46,493 nucleotides of DNA from Bacteroidales bacterium (lineage in GTDB: Bacteria; Bacteroidota; Bacteroidia; Bacteroidales; PXBB01): positions 1 to 46,493 of the forward strand of contig JAQVVM010000036.1 in NCBI GenBank assembly GCA_028698995.1. The letters are read 5' to 3'. The stretch's first letter is position 1. Every line of letters starts with the position of its first letter. Positions 9,206 through 16,812 of this stretch are shown here, in pieces. A program made the position numbers and the translations under genes. Below the pieces are notes generated by a model. That model was not told where the DNA came from. It saw only the letters and a list, made by a program, of their open reading frames with translations, and ran no database searches.

Positions 9206-10540
9206 ATGAGTTGGAAAAAAGTAAAGTTAGGGGAAGTTCTCAAAGAAAGTAAAATAATTTGTGATAGTCCTAATCCTGATAGAAGGATAAAAGTAAAGTT
9301 GAAAGTATTAGGCGTTGAGAAACGAGGCTTAGAAAATGAAATTGAGGGAGCTACAAAACAATTTATCAGAAAATCTGGTCAATTTATTTATGGAAAACAA
9401 AATTTCCATAAAGGAGCATTTGGAATTATACCAGATGAATTAGATGGATTTGAAAGCAGTGCTGACTTACCTGCTTTTGATGTTGCTGAAACATGTTTGC
9501 CTGAATGGATATTTTACTTTTTTAAACAAGGTAATTATTATTTGGAGTTAGCAAAAATTGCAAGAGGCGTTGCTACACAAAGAATACACCCTGATCAGAT
9601 TTATGAGATAGAAATACCTTTACCTGACCTTGAAGTTCAAAAATATATTTTGTCAAATCTTAAATTATATGAAAATATTGGAGCTGGTATTTTTTCCGAA
9701 CTCACCCACCAGCTCACCCTCGTAAAAAAACTCCGCCAACAATTATTGCAAGATGCCGTGCAAGGTAAATTAGTTCCACAAGACCCCAATGACGAACCTG
9801 CCAGTGAATTACTAAAAAAAATTAAAGCAGAAAAACAGAAGCTCATTACCGAGGGAAAACTAAAAAAGGAGAAAGAGCTGCCCCCCATCAAACCCGAAGA
9901 AATTCCTTTTGAAATACCTGAAAGTTGGGTGTGGTGTAGGTTGGGGGAAATTTCATACATAGCAAGCGGAAGCACACCAAGTCAAGATGCTTTTGTAAGC
10001 AACGGAATCCCTTATCTTAAAATGTATAATCTTAAGAATCAAGAAATTGCATTTGATTACAAACCACAGTTTATAAAAGAAGAAATTCATAATGGGCAAT
10101 TAAAAAGGTCAAGAACTCAAGTTGGTGATTTAATTATGAATATCGTTGGACCACCATTAGGAAAACTTGCTATTATCCCTGATACTTTACCCGAAGCTAA
10201 CTTTAATCAAGCAGGTGTTTTAATAAGACCATATTTATTTAAAGAGATCAATAAATGGATTTTTTATTATTTGAATGAAATGTCAGAAATAAATTCCATT
10301 TCTACTAAGGGAGTTGCAGGTCAGGATAATATTTCTATTACCCAATCAAACAACATGAAAATTCCTCTTCCACCTCTTTCCGAGCAACACCTCATTGTTC
10401 AAGAATTAGAACAACTCATGCAAAATTGTAATGCCTTGGAAGAAAGCATAAAACAAAGTGCAACTCAGAATGAAAGATTATTGCAGCAAGTGTTGAGGGA
10501 GGCGTTGAGAAAGGAAGAAAATGTGCAAATAGTTGACTAG
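9206..10540 (+). CDS. hsdS: Type I restriction specificity subunit S (HsdS)
   Basis: This 444-residue subunit recognises the bipartite DNA target for both cutting and methylation. It contains two target-recognition domains. The first (about 1-150) begins WKKVKLGEVLKES and the second (about 235-395) begins ESWVWCRLGEISYIASGSTP. Each ends in an IPLPxLxxQ motif (IPLPDLEVQK near 145, IPLPPLSEQH near 390) that leads into a long coiled-coil spacer helix. The central spacer contains KLRQQLLQDAVQGKLVPQD and a lysine/glutamate-rich segment. The first domain looks unlike the second, as expected for an asymmetric bipartite site; the actual target cannot be read from sequence. It follows the YhcG-like gene by 12 bases. 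Confidence 0.93.
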   Translation: MSWKKVKLGEVLKESKIICDSPNPDRRIKVKLKVLGVEKRGLENEIEGATKQFIRKSGQFIYGKQNFHKGAFGIIPDELDGFESSADLPAFDVAETCLPEWIFYFFKQGNYYLELAKIARGVATQRIHPDQIYEIEIPLPDLEVQKYILSNLKLYENIGAGIFSELTHQLTLVKKLRQQLLQDAVQGKLVPQDPNDEPASELLKKIKAEKQKLITEGKLKKEKELPPIKPEEIPFEIPESWVWCRLGEISYIASGSTPSQDAFVSNGIPYLKMYNLKNQEIAFDYKPQFIKEEIHNGQLKRSRTQVGDLIMNIVGPPLGKLAIIPDTLPEANFNQAGVLIRPYLFKEINKWIFYYLNEMSEINSISTKGVAGQDNISITQSNNMKIPLPPLSEQHLIVQELEQLMQNCNALEESIKQSATQNERLLQQVLREALRKEENVQIVD

Positions 10541-10560
10541 AAACACAAATTCAAAAGAAC

Positions 10561-10971
10561 ATGAGTACAAAGCGAATTTGGGAAATAAAACATGTAAAGC
10601 AAAAAAAGACTAAAGTAAATGATACTCAAAAAAAGGAAATAACGGCTTTTTTTGAACCACTTATAGTGCATTATATGAAACATTTACAAGAAGTAATTCC
10701 TGATAAGAAATACAATTATGTGGTTGATATTTACACCAAATGGTTTCAAAACTATTTTTATTTTTGCGAAAAATACAAAGCTGAATATGCCAATAGAATA
10801 GCTGATGATTTCGAACGCAAATTTTTACGTCTCGAATTTGTTGCCGATAACCAATTTAATTTATCCTACTTTAGACATACTGGTCAATGGTATCTGGTGA
10901 ATGAAAACCTTTCCCTTGAAACCTGTTTAAAAATGATTAATGAAAACCCTCTTTTCCAACCTTTATTTTGA
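10561..10971 (+). CDS. Uncharacterised 136-residue protein at the end of the RM operon
   Basis: I do not recognise this family. The protein has no signal peptide or membrane segment. It starts with a strongly basic stretch (residues 4-27, many lysines). A central aromatic-rich helical region follows (about 55-90, including TKWFQNYFYFCEKY). The C-terminal part, with DNQFNLSYFRHTGQWYLVN, looks like a small beta-sheet ending in a short helix. It begins 20 bases after the hsdS stop and is the last gene before about 80 bases of spacer and the tRNA-linked repeats. A role as an accessory, regulatory or immunity factor of the RM operon is inferred only from position. Confidence 0.75.
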   Translation: MSTKRIWEIKHVKQKKTKVNDTQKKEITAFFEPLIVHYMKHLQEVIPDKKYNYVVDIYTKWFQNYFYFCEKYKAEYANRIADDFERKFLRLEFVADNQFNLSYFRHTGQWYLVNENLSLETCLKMINENPLFQPLF

Positions 10972-11054
10972 TAGCCAAAAAAACGCATGGGACGCATGAT
11001 CTAAATAAAAAATCTCACATAAATCCCAGATAATCAATAATTTGAGATAATATC

Positions 11055-11142
11055 GGGTGGAAGTTGAGGCCTCCTGATGTAAAATCGCAATCCCATCATC
11101 CCTTAAAATAAGAAAAGCCCGCTACCGCAGGCTTTTATACTT
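11055..11142. repeat. Diverged copy of the tRNA-His-linked 98-bp repeat
   Basis: This 88-base stretch aligns along its length with the two exact units that follow: GGGTGGAAG at the start, CCCATC.TCC in the middle, then a hairpin with AAAAGCC/GGCTTTT arms, and ACTTG at the end. It is shorter and has many substitutions, so it is probably the oldest copy. Confidence 0.6.
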
Positions 11143-11338
11143 GGGTGGAAGATGGGGCTTCCCGACGCTTCGGTCGGGATAAACTTCTCGCCCCATCTTC
11201 CTTTAAACAAGAAAGGCCCGCATTCGCAGGCCTAAAACTTGGGTGGAAGATGGGGCTTCCCGACGCTTCGGTCGGGATAAACTTCTCGCCCCATCTTCCT
11301 TTAAACAAGAAAGGCCCGCATTCGCAGGCCTAAAACTT
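11143..11338. repeat. Two tandem 98-bp repeats, each carrying the tRNA-His 3' end and terminator
   Basis: The units 11143-11240 and 11241-11338 appear identical. Each starts with GGTGGAAGATGGGGCT-type sequence, which in reverse complement is the last 15-16 bases of the tRNA-His gene that follows at 11340. Inside each unit a 12-bp perfect inverted repeat (GGAAGATGGGGC and GCCCCATCTTCC at 11147-11158 and 11190-11201, again 98 bases later) encloses the palindrome TCCCGAC/GTCGGGA. The unit ends with a copy of the hairpin that also follows the tRNA. This is a tandem duplication of the tRNA 3' flank with an inserted palindrome. The open frame across it (11145-11333) is not a gene. Confidence 0.9.
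11301..11331 (-). terminator. Candidate terminator after tRNA-His
   Basis: Reading from the tRNA on the minus strand, the hairpin arms AGGCC and GGCCT (11327-11331 and 11312-11316) with an inner GC pair are followed by TTTCTTGTTT. The same hairpin recurs in both 98-bp units and, diverged, near 11115-11137. Confidence 0.55.
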
Positions 11339-11339
11339 G

Positions 11340-11414
11340 GGTGGAAGATGGGGCTCGAACCCACGACCCTCAGAACCACAATCTGATGCTCTAACCTACT
11401 GAGCTACATCCACC
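11340..11414 (-). tRNA. tRNA-His (anticodon GTG)
   Basis: The minus strand folds as a complete cloverleaf: acceptor GTGGATG with CTTCCAC (one mismatch), D-stem GCTC/GAGC, anticodon stem TCAGA/TCTGA around loop TTGTGGT (anticodon GTG), and T-arm GTGGG-TTCGAGC-CCCAT. The extra 5' G (-1) opposite a C at position 73 is the histidine identity element. CCA is not encoded. Its 3' end faces the restriction island, and 15-16 bases of that end are repeated in the adjacent 98-bp units. Confidence 0.95.
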
Positions 11415-11563
11415 ATTTTTCGAAGTGCAAATATACAAATTTTATTTATCGAATAATAAAAAACATTAAAATTCATTTATTTAGATTGTTTATAACTTTA
11501 AGTATATTAATTGCCTAATTGCGTTAATAAATTAAAAAAAAACACACAATTAATTTTTTTTTT

Positions 11564-11571
11564 TAAATTTG
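11564..11571 (+). promoter_or_regulatory. Candidate -7 box for the DUF3276 gene
   Basis: TAAATTTG matches TAnnTTTG, 43 bases ahead of the ATG. It sits at the end of a long T-run and no TTG is seen at the -33 spacing. The rest of 11415-11614 is AT-rich and contains no gene I can support. Confidence 0.35.
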
Positions 11572-11614
11572 CACTGGATTAATTCAATAATGTGTCATTA
11601 AAAATTTATTTAAA

Positions 11615-11968
11615 ATGGAAGAGTTTGGAAATAATGAAAAAGGAAAAGATCGTGACGAGGTATTCTCTAAATCGGTGAGAGCTGGAAAACGGACATATTT
11701 TTTTGATGTCAAAACAACCAGGGGTGAAGAGTTATATTTAACAATCACAGAGAGCAAGCGTCGTTTTAATAATGAAACAAATAAATTTTTTTACGAAAAA
11801 CACAAAATTTTCTTGTACAAGGAAGATTTTGAAAAGTTTAATGAAGGTCTGGCTCAGGTAATCCATTTTATTCATACAGGGGAAAAACCTATTGAGCCTG
11901 AGCAAACATCAGATAATTTTGCAGATGTAAACTTTGATGATTTAGGTCAGAATCCAACAGAAGAATAA
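11615..11968 (+). CDS. DUF3276 family protein (bacterial Pur-alpha-like)
   Basis: This 117-residue cytosolic protein matches the DUF3276/PUR family of Bacteroidota. The diagnostic region is VFSKSVRAGKRTYFFDVKTT (residues 14-33) followed by YLTITESKRRF and IFLYKEDFEKF. The fold is a whirly-like beta-beta-beta-beta-alpha unit; Pur-alpha relatives such as the Borrelia protein bind single-stranded DNA or RNA. Function in Bacteroidota is not established. The last 30 residues are acidic and probably disordered. A clear hairpin terminator follows, so it is a single-gene unit upstream of parA. Confidence 0.88.
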   Translation: MEEFGNNEKGKDRDEVFSKSVRAGKRTYFFDVKTTRGEELYLTITESKRRFNNETNKFFYEKHKIFLYKEDFEKFNEGLAQVIHFIHTGEKPIEPEQTSDNFADVNFDDLGQNPTEE

Positions 11969-11990
11969 AAAATAAATAATTGATAGTATT

Positions 11991-12023
11991 AAAAAGCTGA
12001 TGGTTTTACTGTCAGCTTTTTTT
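11991..12023 (+). terminator. Rho-independent terminator after the DUF3276 gene
   Basis: AAAAGCTGA (11992-12000) pairs with TCAGCTTTT (12012-12020) around an 11-base loop and is followed by TTT. The T-run runs into the TATTTTTG promoter-like box of parA. Confidence 0.8.
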
Positions 12024-12024
12024 G

Positions 12025-12032
12025 TATTTTTG
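12025..12032 (+). promoter_or_regulatory. Candidate -7 box for the parA operon
   Basis: TATTTTTG matches TAnnTTTG. It lies 23 bases ahead of the parA ATG at 12056, leaving a leader of roughly 15-20 bases, and abuts the preceding terminator. No TTG at -33. Confidence 0.45.
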
Positions 12033-12055
12033 TGTGCTTAAAAAAATGTATTTTA

Positions 12056-12856
12056 ATGACTAAAGTAATTGCTATTGCAAATCAAAAAGGAGGTGTTGGA
12101 AAAACAACAACAGCCATTAATCTGGCTGCCAGCCTGGCTGTTTTGGAACGTAAAACCCTTTTGATTGACGCTGATCCTCAGGCTAATGCCACATCGGGTG
12201 TAGGATTTGAACCTAAAAATATCAAAACCAGTATTTATGAATGTATTGTTGATGAAATTGACCCCAATAATATTATCCTAAATACCTCAACCCCGAATCT
12301 TGATTTAATTCCTGCCCATATCGACCTCGTTGGTGCCGAGATTGAAATGATCAATCTCCCCAACAGAGAGAAAATGATGCGAAAGGTAATCAACCAGATT
12401 AAAGACGGTTATGATTTCATCATCATTGACTGTTCTCCTTCCCTGGGATTGATAACCATTAATGCGCTTACTGCTTCAGATTCTGTTATCATTCCTGTGC
12501 AATGTGAGTACTTTGCACTCGAAGGTTTAGGTAAACTTCTTAATACAATAAAAATTGTTCAGTCTCATCTGAACGAAAAACTGGAAATAGAAGGTATTTT
12601 ATTGACCATGTACGACAGGCGCTTAAGATTAGCTAATCAGGTTGTTGAGGAAGTTAAACTGCACTTTAAACAAATGGTTTTTAATACCATAGTCCAGCGC
12701 AATACCAAATTGGGAGAAGCTCCAAGTTTTGGAGAAACGATCATAATGCACGATGCAGCTTCTAAAGGTGCAGTTAATTATCTTAATCTGGGCAGAGAAA
12801 TATTGCATAGAAACAACATGGTTAAGAATCAATCTAAAGAAATAATAAGTAAATAA
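12056..12856 (+). CDS. parA: ParA chromosome-partitioning ATPase (Soj type)
   Basis: This deviant-Walker ATPase drives segregation of the chromosomal origin together with ParB. I choose the ATG at 12056 over the upstream GTG at 12032 because MTKVIAIANQKGGVGKTT is the standard ParA N-terminus and the earlier start overlaps the likely promoter. The deviant Walker A KGGVGKTT holds the signature lysine at its start. LLIDADPQANAT follows as the A' motif, and DFIIIDCSPSLGLITINAL as Walker B. Length is about 266 residues, normal for chromosomal Soj. The stop codon shares one base with the parB start. Chromosomal parAB genes usually lie near oriC, which suggests this window may be origin-proximal. 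Confidence 0.95.
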   Translation: MTKVIAIANQKGGVGKTTTAINLAASLAVLERKTLLIDADPQANATSGVGFEPKNIKTSIYECIVDEIDPNNIILNTSTPNLDLIPAHIDLVGAEIEMINLPNREKMMRKVINQIKDGYDFIIIDCSPSLGLITINALTASDSVIIPVQCEYFALEGLGKLLNTIKIVQSHLNEKLEIEGILLTMYDRRLRLANQVVEEVKLHFKQMVFNTIVQRNTKLGEAPSFGETIIMHDAASKGAVNYLNLGREILHRNNMVKNQSKEIISK

Positions 12857-13713
12857 TGAACACCAAAAAAAGAGCTTTAGGAAGGGGATTAAGTGCATTA
12901 CTTGAAGATGCCAGCAGTACCTACAGTATAGGCACTATTTTTAATATCCGTCTTGATATGATTGAAGCCAATCCCTATCAACCTCGAAACAACTTCGAAG
13001 AACAGTCCCTCAGAGAACTGGGAGAATCTATCATGAAGGTTGGTCTCATACAACCGATAACTGTTTGCAAATCAGAGGATGATAAGTTTAAATTGATTTC
13101 CGGAGAAAGACGCTACAGGGCTGCAAAAATGATGGGCCTTGAAGAATTGCCCGCTTATATTAGAGGAGCAGAATCAAATATTGAAATGCTTCAGATGGCT
13201 CTTATTGAAAATCTCGAGCGTAAAGACCTCAATCCCATCGAAATAGCCCTTTCATTTCAACGTTTTGTGGATGAGTTTTCACTTACTCAGGAAGAGCTCA
13301 GTGATAAAGTTGGGAAAAAGAGATCTACCGTTGCCAATTACCTCCGGCTTTTGAAATTACCGGCTGAAATTCAAGCCGCACTCAGGGATAACCTTCTTTC
13401 TATGGGCCATGCCAGAGCCATCATTGTAGTTGAAAATGCTGCTGAACAACTCAAATTATCGGCCAGGATTATTGAAAAAGGCCTATCTGTCAGAGAGGTT
13501 GAAAAGATTGTAAAAGAAATTAATGAGAGAAAAGAAAAACCAGCTCCAAACAAGGACCTTCATAAGAAATATAACAACATAAAAAAGGAACTATCCGCCA
13601 AATTAGGTGTCAGAATTGACCTGAAAAAAGACAATAAAGGCTTCGTAAATATCGTTATCAAGTGCAATTCAGATAATGATTTAAAAAATATCATTGAAAT
13701 CCTTAACAAGTGA
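12856..13713 (+). CDS. parB: ParB chromosome-partitioning protein (Spo0J type)
   Basis: This 285-residue CTP-dependent DNA clamp loads at parS sites and is moved by ParA. The N-terminal ParB/Srx domain shows IEANPYQPR (about 36-44), IQPITV and SGERRYRAAKMMG (the CTP-binding GERR motif). The helix-turn-helix is LTQEELSDKVGKKRSTVANYLRLL (about residues 137-160). The C-terminal 50 residues form the dimerisation domain. The N-terminal KKRALGRGLSALL is the ParA-stimulating peptide. It overlaps parA by one base and the next gene by three, so the three are co-translated. I did not find a parS 16-mer in the window by eye. Confidence 0.95.
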   Translation: MNTKKRALGRGLSALLEDASSTYSIGTIFNIRLDMIEANPYQPRNNFEEQSLRELGESIMKVGLIQPITVCKSEDDKFKLISGERRYRAAKMMGLEELPAYIRGAESNIEMLQMALIENLERKDLNPIEIALSFQRFVDEFSLTQEELSDKVGKKRSTVANYLRLLKLPAEIQAALRDNLLSMGHARAIIVVENAAEQLKLSARIIEKGLSVREVEKIVKEINERKEKPAPNKDLHKKYNNIKKELSAKLGVRIDLKKDNKGFVNIVIKCNSDNDLKNIIEILNK

Positions 13714-14261
13714 AAAAGCTGTCTCTTAAAACAGTCTGTGTTCTAACGATTGGATGTCTTATTGCAGTTAGTGTTCATGCACAAAACGGAGATTCATTAA
13801 ATATCAAAAAACACTCACCCCGTACTGCAAGCCTCTTGTCAACTGTTGTTCCCGGTGCTGGACAAATTTACAACAGAAAATACTGGAAACTGCCTGTTGT
13901 TTACGGAGGACTTGGTATTCTGACTTATTTTGTCATTCAGAATAATAACTTGTATAAGGACTATAAAGAAGCATATCTTATAAGAAATGATGGCAATCCC
14001 GAAACGGTTGATAATTATACAGCTTATTCCAGCGAAGGTCTGTTACAAGCTCAGAATTATTACCGAAGGAATATGGAGCTTAGTGTCATATTTACGGTTG
14101 CTCTTTATGCTTTAAATATTGTTGATGCTGCCGTAGATGCACACTTGTATTATTTTGACATCAACGACGACCTCTCCTTGGAGCTTAATCCATTACTTTT
14201 GAACCCCTTGGATTATAATGATAAAAAGATTTCCGGATTTAAATTAACGCTAAACTTTTAA
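13710..14261 (+). CDS. DUF5683 membrane protein
   Basis: This 183-residue envelope protein carries a signal peptide (about 1-24, ending VSVHAQ). The DUF5683 core has SLLSTVVPGAGQIYNRKYWK (residues 44-63), a glycine-rich membrane segment (GGLGILTYFVIQ) and a second segment near 125-145 (VIFTVALYALNIVDAAVDAHL). It begins with GTG overlapping the parB stop as GTGA. The family is restricted to Bacteroidota and is regularly found between parB and dapB. Its molecular job is unknown; the P-G-A-G-Q-I-Y motif is shared with other small-membrane-protein families. Confidence 0.87.
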   Translation: MKKLSLKTVCVLTIGCLIAVSVHAQNGDSLNIKKHSPRTASLLSTVVPGAGQIYNRKYWKLPVVYGGLGILTYFVIQNNNLYKDYKEAYLIRNDGNPETVDNYTAYSSEGLLQAQNYYRRNMELSVIFTVALYALNIVDAAVDAHLYYFDINDDLSLELNPLLLNPLDYNDKKISGFKLTLNF

Positions 14262-14273
14262 AACACAGAGGTT

Positions 14274-14996
14274 ATGAATATTGCGATTTCCGGTTATGGT
14301 AGAATGGGTAAAATTATTGAAAGTCTTGCTAATGAACGTAACCATAAAATTGTTGCCATTATTGATAATGAATCGGATTGGAAGCTTAAAAGAGATGCCC
14401 TTGCAGTTGCAGACGTAATAATTGACTTTTCCTTACCTCAGGCTGTAACCGGCAACATTGACAAAGCATTCGGATTAAACATCCCTATTGTTATTGGTAC
14501 AACGGGATGGGACAAAGAAAGGGAAAATATCATCGCATTTTGTAAGAACCATTCAAAAACGTTGTTCTTTTCTCCCAATTATAGTATTGGTGTAAATATC
14601 TTTTTTGAACTCAATAAAAAACTGGCTGAGCTTATGCAAAATATAACTGCTTATGATGTGGGCATTGAAGAGGTTCATCATGCAGGAAAAATTGACAAAC
14701 CCAGTGGTACAGCCCGAAAATTAGCTGAAGACTTGCTCCCTTTGATGCCCGGGAAAGAAAAATGGGTTAATTTCGCTTCTGGAAATCCTGATGATTTATC
14801 AATTATTTCTTTTCGCGAAGGCAATATAACTGGTAATCATCGAGTTATTTATACTTCTGAAAAGGATGTGATTACCATTGAACATAAGGCGTTGAATAGG
14901 GAAGGGTTTGCACTGGGTGCTGTTTTAGCCGCTGAATGGGTAATTGGCAAAACAGGTTATTTTGAAATGAAAGATATGTTAAACTTTAATAAATAA
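14274..14996 (+). CDS. dapB: 4-hydroxy-tetrahydrodipicolinate reductase (DapB)
   Basis: DapB reduces hydroxy-tetrahydrodipicolinate with NAD(P)H in the lysine/meso-diaminopimelate pathway, supplying peptidoglycan. The nucleotide-binding motif is GYGRMGK (residues 7-13) at the very N-terminus. The active-site block is EVHHAGKIDKPSGTARKLAE, with paired histidines and the lysine that contact substrate. The 240-residue length is typical of the shorter Bacteroidota enzyme compared with about 270 in Escherichia coli. It lies 12 bases after DUF5683 and 5 bases before lepB, so it is part of the same transcript. Confidence 0.95.
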   Translation: MNIAISGYGRMGKIIESLANERNHKIVAIIDNESDWKLKRDALAVADVIIDFSLPQAVTGNIDKAFGLNIPIVIGTTGWDKERENIIAFCKNHSKTLFFSPNYSIGVNIFFELNKKLAELMQNITAYDVGIEEVHHAGKIDKPSGTARKLAEDLLPLMPGKEKWVNFASGNPDDLSIISFREGNITGNHRVIYTSEKDVITIEHKALNREGFALGAVLAAEWVIGKTGYFEMKDMLNFNK

Positions 14997-15001
14997 GTAA
15001 A

Positions 15002-16504
15002 ATGAGTTTTTTTCTGTTGTTTTTTTTGGCTTCATGTATCGCTGTAATTGCAGGATTATGGAAAATTTTTCAAAAGGCTGGTTATAAAGGATGGGAAGTT
15101 TTAATTCCTTTCTATAATTTTTATATTTGGTTAAAAATTATAAGAAAACCTTTATGGTGGTATATTTTCATCATCATTCCTTTTATTAATGTATTTACAA
15201 TCCTTTTAATGGTTGTTGAAACTGCTAAATGTTTCAAGCGCTTTAGCCTGTTGCAGCAAGGATTGGCGGGTTTATTCCCATTTGTATATCTGCCATATTT
15301 GGGATTTAAAGACAATGAAAAATATACCCACCCTGATAACCTTCCAAAATTTAAGAAAACTGTTGTTCGTGAATGGACTGATGCCATTATTTTTGCTGTT
15401 ATTGCGGCTACCATTATCAGAACTTTTCTAATTGAAGCCTATACCATTCCAACGTCTTCTATGGAAAAGTCATTGCTAGTTGGAGACTTCCTCTTTGTTA
15501 GTAAACTTAGCTACGGACCGAGAATTCCTAATACACCCTTATCTTTTCCGTTTGCCCACCATACACTTCCTTTAACAAAAACAACAAAATCATACCTTGA
15601 ATGGATAAAACTGCCCTATTACAGATTTTTTGGTCTGACATCTATAAAACGTAATGATGCAGTGGTTTTTAATTATCCCGATGGCGACACCACAACTCTT
15701 GAATTTCAAAGTAGTCGCTCTTATTATGCCATGTGCAGGGAAATGGGTAGAGATTTTGTCAATAGAAATTTTACCGTTGTTTCCAGACCGGTAGATAAAC
15801 GCGAAAATTATATTAAACGCTGTGTGGCATTGCCTGGCGATACCCTTGAAATCATTGACCAGAATTTATATATAAACGGTGTGCTGTCTGTAACTCCCGG
15901 TGAAACTCAATTTAACTATGTCATAAAAACTGATGGAACACGCATAAATCCGAGAGTTTTAAGTGATTTAAGTATCACTGACGGTGGACAAACTTCTCTT
16001 TCCGGAGAATATATTTACGCCCTTTCTGAAGAACGTGCCGAAAAGTTAAGAAAAATCAGAAATATTGTTGATGTTGTAAAAATTCTTAAACCAAAAAATT
16101 ATCACGAGAAATATATTTTCCCCTATTCCGAGAACTATAAATGGAATGAAGATAATTTTGGTCCGCTTTACATTCCCAAAGCCGGAACGACTGTCAGACT
16201 TGATACCACCAATATTGTTCTGTATGAAAGAATAATTCATGCCTACGAAGGTCATGACTTAAAAATTCAAGGAGATAAGATTTTAATTGATGGTAGAGAA
16301 ACCGATTCCTATACTTTTTCTATGGACTATTACTGGCTGATGGGCGACAACCGTCATAATTCTGCCGATTCACGCTTCTGGGGATTTGTCCCGAATGATC
16401 ATATTGTTGGGAAAGCTGTTTTCGTTTGGCTCTCACTTGACAAGGACAAAAGCCTGTTTGATGGAAAAATCCGATGGAATAAAATGTTTAGATTAGTTAA
16501 TTAA
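15002..16504 (+). CDS. lepB: Signal peptidase I with N-terminal DUF5684-like membrane domain
   Basis: This 500-residue inner-membrane serine peptidase (S26) removes Sec signal peptides. The first 110 residues contain several membrane segments (FYNFYIWLKIIRKPLWWY) resembling DUF5684, a common N-terminal extension in Bacteroidota LepB. The peptidase starts with a membrane anchor at about 127-145. The catalytic serine is S153 in TIPTSSMEKSLLVGD, and the general base is K272 in YIKRCVALPGD. MGDNRHNSADSRFWGFVP near the C-terminus is the final conserved box. A long insertion (about 285-420) lies between the lysine and that box. It ends the parA-parB-DUF5683-dapB-lepB cluster. Confidence 0.95.
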   Translation: MSFFLLFFLASCIAVIAGLWKIFQKAGYKGWEVLIPFYNFYIWLKIIRKPLWWYIFIIIPFINVFTILLMVVETAKCFKRFSLLQQGLAGLFPFVYLPYLGFKDNEKYTHPDNLPKFKKTVVREWTDAIIFAVIAATIIRTFLIEAYTIPTSSMEKSLLVGDFLFVSKLSYGPRIPNTPLSFPFAHHTLPLTKTTKSYLEWIKLPYYRFFGLTSIKRNDAVVFNYPDGDTTTLEFQSSRSYYAMCREMGRDFVNRNFTVVSRPVDKRENYIKRCVALPGDTLEIIDQNLYINGVLSVTPGETQFNYVIKTDGTRINPRVLSDLSITDGGQTSLSGEYIYALSEERAEKLRKIRNIVDVVKILKPKNYHEKYIFPYSENYKWNEDNFGPLYIPKAGTTVRLDTTNIVLYERIIHAYEGHDLKIQGDKILIDGRETDSYTFSMDYYWLMGDNRHNSADSRFWGFVPNDHIVGKAVFVWLSLDKDKSLFDGKIRWNKMFRLVN

Positions 16505-16812
16505 GAATTTATCCGAACGACTTTGTCAGCCTAAGAAAAGAAATCATTGGATTTTAACAAATTCAGACCTACAGTAGGAAGTACGGTTTTTACGGAATTG
16601 CAGGATAGCGGTGCAGTTTTTACAGTACTTCGCTTCGACAAATATACAAATGTTTCAGATACACACAACTGCTTCGATAAAAAACTTCACCCTGTAATGA
16701 TACCCGCAGCGTGTTGGGTGCTTTAGCCTACACACTTAAGTTTATTGTCAACCACAGACTTATCGATTATTTTTATTCAAATGTTAGTACTTAACAAAGT
16801 AAATTTTACATT
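16505..16812. other. 308-bp convergent gap with no recognised gene
   Basis: I see no coding frame or clear terminator here. A small inverted repeat GAAGTAC/GTACTTC (16578-16584 and 16625-16631) brackets two similar short stretches, TACGGTTTTTACGG and TGCAGTTTTTACAG. The base composition is more GC-rich than other gaps, which might mark a decayed gene. Confidence 0.5.

Noticed and set aside
11145..11333. Open reading frame of 62 codons over the 98-bp repeats
   Set aside because: It is only the tandem repeat read in one frame: the same peptide occurs twice, no start signal precedes it and it overlaps tRNA-derived sequence.
11055..11338. CRISPR array
   Set aside because: Units are head to tail with no unique spacers, are 98 bp long and contain tRNA and terminator sequence; no cas genes lie nearby.
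3675..11414. RM island as a complete tRNA-integrated element with matching direct repeats
   Set aside because: The far end (3402-3674) holds no copy of the tRNA-His 3' sequence and no integrase is present, so an att-bounded island cannot be claimed.
12032..12055. Upstream GTG start for ParA
   Set aside because: The eight extra residues (VCLKKCIL) do not belong to the ParA N-terminus and the start falls in the likely promoter; the ATG at 12056 gives MTKVIAIANQKGG.
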